From CAYRXM01 sp964449465 (GTDB taxonomy: Bacteria > Chloroflexota > Anaerolineae > JAFGEY01): a DNA stretch of 64,000 bases. This document shows, one piece after another, positions 60,022 to 64,000 of this stretch. Location of the stretch: assembly GCA_964449465.1 (NCBI GenBank), contig CAYVBK010000012.1, positions 1 to 64,000 of the forward strand, in the 5' to 3' direction. The translations under genes and the position numbers were made by a program. Each line of letters opens with the position of its first letter. Within the stretch, counting starts at the first letter, position 1. A model generated the notes under the pieces. That model ran no database searches. It had not been told where the DNA came from and saw nothing but the letters and a program-made list of their open reading frames with translations.

Positions 60022-60447
60022 TCAATGCTCACGTAGGATGTCGGCCGGGCGAGCCGTTTGGATCAATGGCGGCAATCGATCCAACTGTTGGCGATCCAGC
60101 GTGACCAACGTCGTATTGTATTGTTGAGCTACCGCCGCGTAGACAGCATCCACGCCGCGCAATCGCGCCATGGCTGCCAGGCTGGCCGCCCGCATCGCTA
60201 CCGACTCATCCAGGGAAACGATCACCTGGTTGGACAAACCACGCAATGCCGTCGCCCAGTTAACTGCCCGCTCTGCATCGCCCAGGACAGCAGAGACAGC
60301 CGCAGCCACTTCAACCAGCAACAAAGAAGGAGAAAACACAAGCCATTGTTCCCGCCGCACCAGGGACAGAAAAGCCTGGCTGTCTGCCGAATCAGGCTCG
60401 GCCGGGTTCAACGCGCTCACATGAACACTGGCATCAATAGTGTACAT
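60022..60447 (-). CDS. vapC: PIN-domain ribonuclease toxin (VapC-like)
   Basis: The protein is 141 aa. The PIN acidic residues are visible: Asp in MYTIDASVHVSAL, Glu in LLLVEVAAAVSA, Asp in RGVDAVYAAVAQQ and Asp in LVTLDRQQL. It would cleave tRNA or rRNA when freed from its partner. It starts nine bp after the antitoxin gene on the same strand. Product confidence is high; the toxin/antitoxin role is inferred from family and arrangement. Confidence 0.88.
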   Translation of the reverse strand: MYTIDASVHVSALNPAEPDSADSQAFLSLVRREQWLVFSPSLLLVEVAAAVSAVLGDAERAVNWATALRGLSNQVIVSLDESVAMRAASLAAMARLRGVDAVYAAVAQQYNTTLVTLDRQQLDRLPPLIQTARPADILREH

Positions 60448-60456
60448 ACACGCCTC

Positions 60457-60735
60457 TTAGCGACGAACCATGTCCAACACATCCTGCGTGGATAGATCAA
60501 CAGGCCAATCTGCCCGCAGGTCTTTGGCCAATCGCTCGTATTGTTCCCACGAATCGGAAATCGCTCGCTTGCTGGCCAACACCATCTCCTCTTCTGCTCG
60601 CTCAACGTTGAGTGGCAGCAACACGGCTACCGGCCGCCCCTGGTAGGTGATCACATACTCGGCTCGTTCTTCGCGCACCCGGCGAATCACTTCGCTGGCC
60701 TGTTCTCGCAACTCGCGCACTCCGATCAAAGCCAT
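60457..60735 (-). CDS. Phd/YefM-type antitoxin
   Basis: The protein is 92 aa. The N-terminal MALIGVRELREQASEVIRRV segment is the Phd/YefM DNA-binding fold, and the C-terminal half (ERAEEEMVLASKRAISDSW) should wrap the toxin. ATG 60735 is preceded by AAGGAGG. It is autoregulated by inference: a 26-bp near-palindrome lies 20 bp upstream, adjacent to the promoter -10. Confidence 0.88.
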   Translation of the reverse strand: MALIGVRELREQASEVIRRVREERAEYVITYQGRPVAVLLPLNVERAEEEMVLASKRAISDSWEQYERLAKDLRADWPVDLSTQDVLDMVRR

Positions 60736-60754
60736 TTTTGCGCCTCCTTACTCA

Positions 60755-60780
60755 AATGTAGCATCAATTGATACTACATT
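60755..60780. promoter_or_regulatory. palindromic operator of the toxin-antitoxin operon
   Basis: AATGTAG and CTACATT flank ATCAATTGAT, so the 26-bp unit is palindromic except for one mismatched pair. It partly overlaps the -10 of the promoter at 60778-60805, the place expected for autorepression by the antitoxin-toxin complex. Confidence 0.7.
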
Positions 60781-60805
60781 GTATCACACCCTCATTCCAG
60801 GTCAA
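60778..60805 (-). promoter_or_regulatory. promoter of the toxin-antitoxin operon
   Basis: On the minus strand TTGACC, 16 bases and TACAAT. The -35 overlaps the end of carA, so the pair has its own promoter inside the arginine cluster. Confidence 0.65.
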
Positions 60806-61923
60806 ACACGGCGCATCAGTTCGACAAACTCACCGAACAGCGGGTTGGCGTCGTGCGGGCCGGGCGCGGCCTCTGGATGATATTGGACGCTGAATGCCGG
60901 TAAAGAACGATGCCACATGCCCTCCAGCGTGCCATCATACAGGTTGAAATGCGTGGCCTCGACCTCGCCGCACAGTGAGTCGGCGTCAATGATAAAGTTG
61001 TGGTTTTGGGCGGTGATGGCGATCTGCCCCGTTCTTACTTGCTTGACCGGGTGATTGCTGCCGTGATGGCCGAATTTCAGTTTGCGCTTTTTTCCGCCCA
61101 GAGCCAGCCCCAACACCTGATGCCCCAGACAGATGCCGAAAATTGGCACGCGGCCCAGCAGGATGCGCACCATCTCGATGGTGTACGGCACGTTTTCGGG
61201 GTCACCGGGGCCGTTGGAGAGAAACACTCCGTCTGGGTGGAGGGCCAGCACCTCTTGGGCGGTGATGTGCGCCGGCGCCACCGTCACCCGGCAGCCCACA
61301 CCGACCAACTGCCGCAAAATGTTGCGCTTGATGCCGCAGTCCAAAGCCACCACGTGCAAATTGCCAGGCGCAGATTGCAGGCGATCCTGGTCAATTTGCC
61401 ACCCGGCATCCAGCGGTTCGACCCACTCATAAGGCTGCCGGCACGTTACCTCGGCCACCAGGTCCACATCTGAGGTGGTAGGGGCAGCCTGGGCCTTGCG
61501 GCGCAGCGAAGCGGGGTCGAGGTCTATCGTTGAAACGACACCGCGCAATGCCCCAAACTGCCGCAGATGGCGGGTAAGAGCGCGGGTATCCACCTCGGTG
61601 AGAGCCATCACCTCATGTTCGTGCAAATAGCGGGTCAGAGTCTGATGGGCGCGCCAGTTGCTCTCACGCAGGCTCACCTCACGCACGATCAGGGCGCGCA
61701 GGTGCGGCCGCGCCGATTCGCCATCCTCGTCATTGATGCCAATGTTGCCAATATGCGGACAGGTCATGGTCACCATCTGGCCGCGATATGAAGGATCGGT
61801 GAGAATTTCTTGATAGCCGGTCATGCCAGTGTTGAACACCACCTCACCCACCTGCTCGCCGGGCGCGCCAAACGAACGACCGCGAAACATCATCCCATCC
61901 TCAAGAACCAGCAAAGCATCCAT
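60802..61923 (-). CDS. carA: carbamoyl-phosphate synthase small subunit
   Basis: The protein is 373 aa, the glutaminase subunit. The N-terminal CPSase domain has VVFNTGMTGYQEILTDPSYRGQ. The class I amidotransferase has FLSNGPGDPENV, catalytic Cys in GICLGHQVLGLALGG, and the His-Glu pair in QYHPEAAPGP. It supplies ammonia to CarB. ATG 61923 is close to the short ArgA-type gene upstream (25 bp). Confidence 0.96.
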   Translation of the reverse strand: MDALLVLEDGMMFRGRSFGAPGEQVGEVVFNTGMTGYQEILTDPSYRGQMVTMTCPHIGNIGINDEDGESARPHLRALIVREVSLRESNWRAHQTLTRYLHEHEVMALTEVDTRALTRHLRQFGALRGVVSTIDLDPASLRRKAQAAPTTSDVDLVAEVTCRQPYEWVEPLDAGWQIDQDRLQSAPGNLHVVALDCGIKRNILRQLVGVGCRVTVAPAHITAQEVLALHPDGVFLSNGPGDPENVPYTIEMVRILLGRVPIFGICLGHQVLGLALGGKKRKLKFGHHGSNHPVKQVRTGQIAITAQNHNFIIDADSLCGEVEATHFNLYDGTLEGMWHRSLPAFSVQYHPEAAPGPHDANPLFGEFVELMRRV

Positions 61924-61948
61924 CCCTTTACCCCCTATCCCTTATTCC

Positions 61949-62413
61949 TTACCCTAGCTTTAATACCACCGCCGTCTCGTCGCAGTTGGGAAACTTGGCA
62001 CAGTCCATACACTCGCCCCACACTTTGCGCGGCATGGTTTCCTTTTCCACCACCACAAAACCGAGCCGTTCGAAAAAGGGCTGCTGATAGGTCAAGGCAA
62101 ACACCTGCGGCAATCCGAGTTGGATCGCTTCCTGGATCAGCGCTTCAACAATATGCCGCCCCACGCCGTTGCCTTGAAATTGCTCAGCCACGGCCAGCGA
62201 GCGAATTTCGCCCAGATCGGCCCACAGAACATGCAGGGCCCCGCAGCCGGCAAACTGACCTTCTTTTTCGGCCACCCAAAAATCGCGAATGTTTTGGTAC
62301 AAATGACTGCGCGCTTTGGCCAGCATCAGGCCCCGCCCGGCAAATTGATTGATCAATGTGTGCATTTTTTCAACGTCGCTCAATGTGGCACGATGAACCA
62401 GCAAATCCGACAT
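61949..62413 (-). CDS. argA: N-acetylglutamate-synthase-type GNAT (short ArgA)
   Basis: The protein is 154 aa. The acetyl-CoA loop IRSLAVAEQFQGNGVGRHIVEALI and the tail PRKVWGECMDCAKFPNCDETAV, with its Cys-x2-Cys-x5-Cys, identify the short, kinase-less ArgA class. It acetylates glutamate, the first step of arginine synthesis. Its place between carA and argD supports this. ATG 62413. Confidence 0.85.
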   Translation of the reverse strand: MSDLLVHRATLSDVEKMHTLINQFAGRGLMLAKARSHLYQNIRDFWVAEKEGQFAGCGALHVLWADLGEIRSLAVAEQFQGNGVGRHIVEALIQEAIQLGLPQVFALTYQQPFFERLGFVVVEKETMPRKVWGECMDCAKFPNCDETAVVLKLG

Positions 62414-62440
62414 ACAACCTCCTGAAATATCAAACCGCTT

Positions 62441-63622
62441 TCAAAAAATCCGATCCAACAACTGCACCGCCTGCTCGATCTCGGCTTGTTCGACAACATA
62501 GGGCGGCAAGAGGCGCACCACATGCTCGCCAGCCGCGCCGAGCAGAATGCCGTGTTGATAGCCGGCCGCGAGAATGTCTTTGGTCAGCAGGGTTGTCTCG
62601 ACGCCCCACATCAACCCGCGCCCGCGAATAGCCGTGATCGAGGCATGTCGCCCGGCCAGCTCGCTGAGCAGCTCGCCCAAATAGCCGCCCTTTTCGCGCA
62701 CCCCGGTCAGACATTCGGGCGTGTTGATGATGCTCAAGGCGGCGTGGGCAGCGGCGCAGATCAGCGGGTTGGCAGCAAATGTGCTGCCATGATCGCCCGG
62801 CTCGATCAGCGCGGCCACCCTGTCGGCGGCCAGCGCCGCGCCGATGGGCAGACTGCCGCCCAGCGGCTTGGCCGCGGCCACCAGATCGGGGCGGATGCCG
62901 CTGGCCTCGAATGCCCACAATGTGCCGGTGCGCCCCATCCCGCACTGAATTTCATCGCAAATCAACAGAGCCTCGTTTTCATCGCAGACGGCGCGCAGCC
63001 CTTGCAAAAACTCGTCGGTGGCCGGATAAATGCCACCCTCGCCTTGCACCGCCTCGACAATTACGCCGCACGGCTGCACCCGCTCGATCAAGGATCTGGC
63101 CGCCCGGAGGTCGTTGAACGGGGCAAAATAAACGCCCGGCATCAGCGGCGCAAATGGCTCCTGATAACGCGGCTTGGCCGTGAGAGCCAGAGCGCCCATC
63201 GTCCGCCCGTGAAACGAGTGTTCAAAGGCCACAAAAGCCGTCTTGCCGCCATGCGCCTTGCCCCACTTGCGGGCAAATTTGATGCAGGCTTCGACCGCCT
63301 CGGTGCCCGAATTGGTCCAAAAAACGCGGTCGGCGCCGGGCGTGCTTTCCACCAAATCGCGCGCCAGCAAGGTTTGCGGCTCGGAATGATACAGGTTGGA
63401 AATGTGCATCAACTTGCCGGCCTGCTCGCGAATGGCCTGCACCACCGCCGGGTGGCAATGTCCCAGCGCGTTGACGGCAATGCCACCCAAAAAGTCCAGA
63501 TAGGCCTTGCCTTCAGTGTCGTACACCCACACACCCTGGCCGTGATCCAGCACAAAAGGCGGGCGGGCATAAGAATGAACCAGGTATTTTTGCTCCAGAG
63601 CCATGATCTCTTGGGTATTCAT
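62441..63622 (-). CDS. argD: acetylornithine aminotransferase
   Basis: The protein is 393 aa, a class III PLP aminotransferase. WTNSGTEAVEACIKFAR binds the phosphate, DEIQCGMGRTGTLWAFE precedes the Schiff-base Lys252 in VAAAKPLGGSLPIGA, and the end domain is complete. It converts N-acetylglutamate semialdehyde to N-acetylornithine. ATG 63622 is chosen because AAAGGATC lies about ten bases upstream; the longer open frame runs into the intergenic element. Confidence 0.95.
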   Translation of the reverse strand: MNTQEIMALEQKYLVHSYARPPFVLDHGQGVWVYDTEGKAYLDFLGGIAVNALGHCHPAVVQAIREQAGKLMHISNLYHSEPQTLLARDLVESTPGADRVFWTNSGTEAVEACIKFARKWGKAHGGKTAFVAFEHSFHGRTMGALALTAKPRYQEPFAPLMPGVYFAPFNDLRAARSLIERVQPCGVIVEAVQGEGGIYPATDEFLQGLRAVCDENEALLICDEIQCGMGRTGTLWAFEASGIRPDLVAAAKPLGGSLPIGAALAADRVAALIEPGDHGSTFAANPLICAAAHAALSIINTPECLTGVREKGGYLGELLSELAGRHASITAIRGRGLMWGVETTLLTKDILAAGYQHGILLGAAGEHVVRLLPPYVVEQAEIEQAVQLLDRIF

Positions 63623-63660
63623 CTGTGCGATCCTTTCTTCAAAATGAAAATATGAGTCCA

Positions 63661-63808
63661 CTGAAAAAACCACCAAGAACACCAAGTACACGAAGAAAGT
63701 CAAGACTTGAATTAATTATTTCAATGTTGTATTTGAACAATTTCAAGCTCAACCTGAATTTTCTTTGTGACCTTTGTGTTCTTTGTGGTTAAATCCACCT
63801 TTTTTCAG
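63661..63808. repeat. MITE-like inverted-repeat element (CTGAAAAA ends)
   Basis: CTGAAAAAACC on the left (63661) and CCTTTTTTCAG on the right (ending 63808) bound a long imperfect inverted repeat: ACCAAGAACACCAAG on the left pairs with CTTTGTGTTCTTTGTGGT on the right. It lies between argB and argD. It shares ends with the element at 3921-4040 and internal sequence with that at 24495-24597. Confidence 0.65.
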
Positions 63809-63831
63809 GAGAGTCAAATATGAGCCGTCCA

Positions 63832-64000
63832 TTATACCTCAGACATGACAAAGCACGTGCCTTGCCCCTCCATCAGCCCTGGCAGGTTGGCGATCCGCAC
63901 CTGCCGCACGCCCTGCGCCAGCGCGTCCAGGGCGGCGCGCACTTTGGGAATCATGCCGCCGCTGATCTCGCCGGCAGCGATCAAGGCCTCTACATCTGAG
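63832..64000 (-). CDS. argB: acetylglutamate kinase, C-terminal part (cut by window edge)
   Basis: The last 55 codons are visible. They include EISGGMIPKVRAALDALAQG, the C-terminal substrate/ATP-binding block of ArgB, then VRQVRIANLPGLMEGQGTCF and the stop at 63832. This is the second step of arginine synthesis and completes the argB-argD-argA-carA order. The rest lies beyond the window. Confidence 0.9.
   Translation of the reverse strand, partial: SDVEALIAAGEISGGMIPKVRAALDALAQGVRQVRIANLPGLMEGQGTCFVMSEV

Overview
The window looks like chromosomal DNA of a free-living Gram-negative-type or monoderm bacterium with moderately high GC. My best guess is Chloroflexota (Anaerolineae-like). This is inferred from the mix of genes: a GH57/glycogen-synthase-like pair, DUF4038/DUF5060 glycosidases without signal peptides, a large NACHT-HEAT protein, a two-zinc-finger TopA, a short ArgA-type acetyltransferase, and many small palindromic repeats between genes. 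There is no 16S rRNA, tRNA, prophage, transposase or cas gene in view, so the assignment is not firm.

Layout. (1) 172-12714: a sugar-catabolic cluster on the minus strand. It has three cytosolic-looking glycosidases (DUF4038 or DUF5060 type), a DeoC aldolase, a medium-chain dehydrogenase, a VOC protein, a SAF-domain oxidoreductase, a solitary DNA methyltransferase, an FGGY sugar kinase and a SorC-family regulator. A cupin is divergent from the regulator, with a nested palindromic operator candidate between them. (2) 13064-22318: a long minus-strand run driven by a good promoter at 22391-22419. It encodes a glycogen-synthase-like glycosyltransferase, a GH57 enzyme, a DinG/XPD helicase, a small membrane protein, a GNAT, RNase HII, a DAP-dehydrogenase-like protein and a URO-D-like protein. 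(3) 22501-33192: a plus-strand block with a GalT/HIT-like transferase, two OmpR-type response regulators, a hybrid sensor kinase, a NACHT-HEAT STAND NTPase and topA. The NACHT-HEAT gene is preceded by four direct repeats at exact 11-bp spacing, the geometry used by OmpR/PhoB regulators. (4) 33177-37833: a Zn/Cd/Pb P-type ATPase behind a MerR-type promoter with a 20-bp spacer, then a sulfatase and plsY. (5) 37995-43466: a complete livKHMGF branched-chain amino-acid-type ABC transporter. (6) 43603-47703: a small membrane protein, a deoxynucleoside kinase, an Hfq/Sm-like protein, a CRISPR-like repeat pair, a SWIM zinc-finger protein behind a promoter plus attenuator-like terminator, and a metallo-hydrolase, MaoC and FabG trio. 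(7) 47717-54732: a GH38 alpha-mannosidase, a nucleoside phosphorylase, an EamA transporter and a glycyl-radical enzyme without a neighbouring activase. (8) 54916-64000: endonuclease III and an arginine/pyrimidine cluster (carB, carA, short argA, argD, partial argB). A vapBC-type toxin-antitoxin pair, a GNAT gene and a MITE-like element lie between carA and carB.

How the parts fit. The alpha-glucan genes (GH57, glycosyltransferase), the mannosidase, the sulfatase and the DUF4038 enzymes point to a saccharolytic heterotroph. The liv transporter, nucleoside phosphorylase, DeoC and deoxynucleoside kinase point to scavenging of amino acids and nucleosides. The glycyl-radical enzyme implies at least temporary anaerobiosis.

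Most interesting signals. These are the 11-bp-phased operator in front of the NACHT-HEAT gene, a palindrome inserted in frame in the Toprim domain of topA, the leader/attenuator of the SWIM gene beside a 36/35/36 repeat pair, the Hfq-like protein, and several families of dispersed palindromic elements. All were read by eye; no database search was possible.
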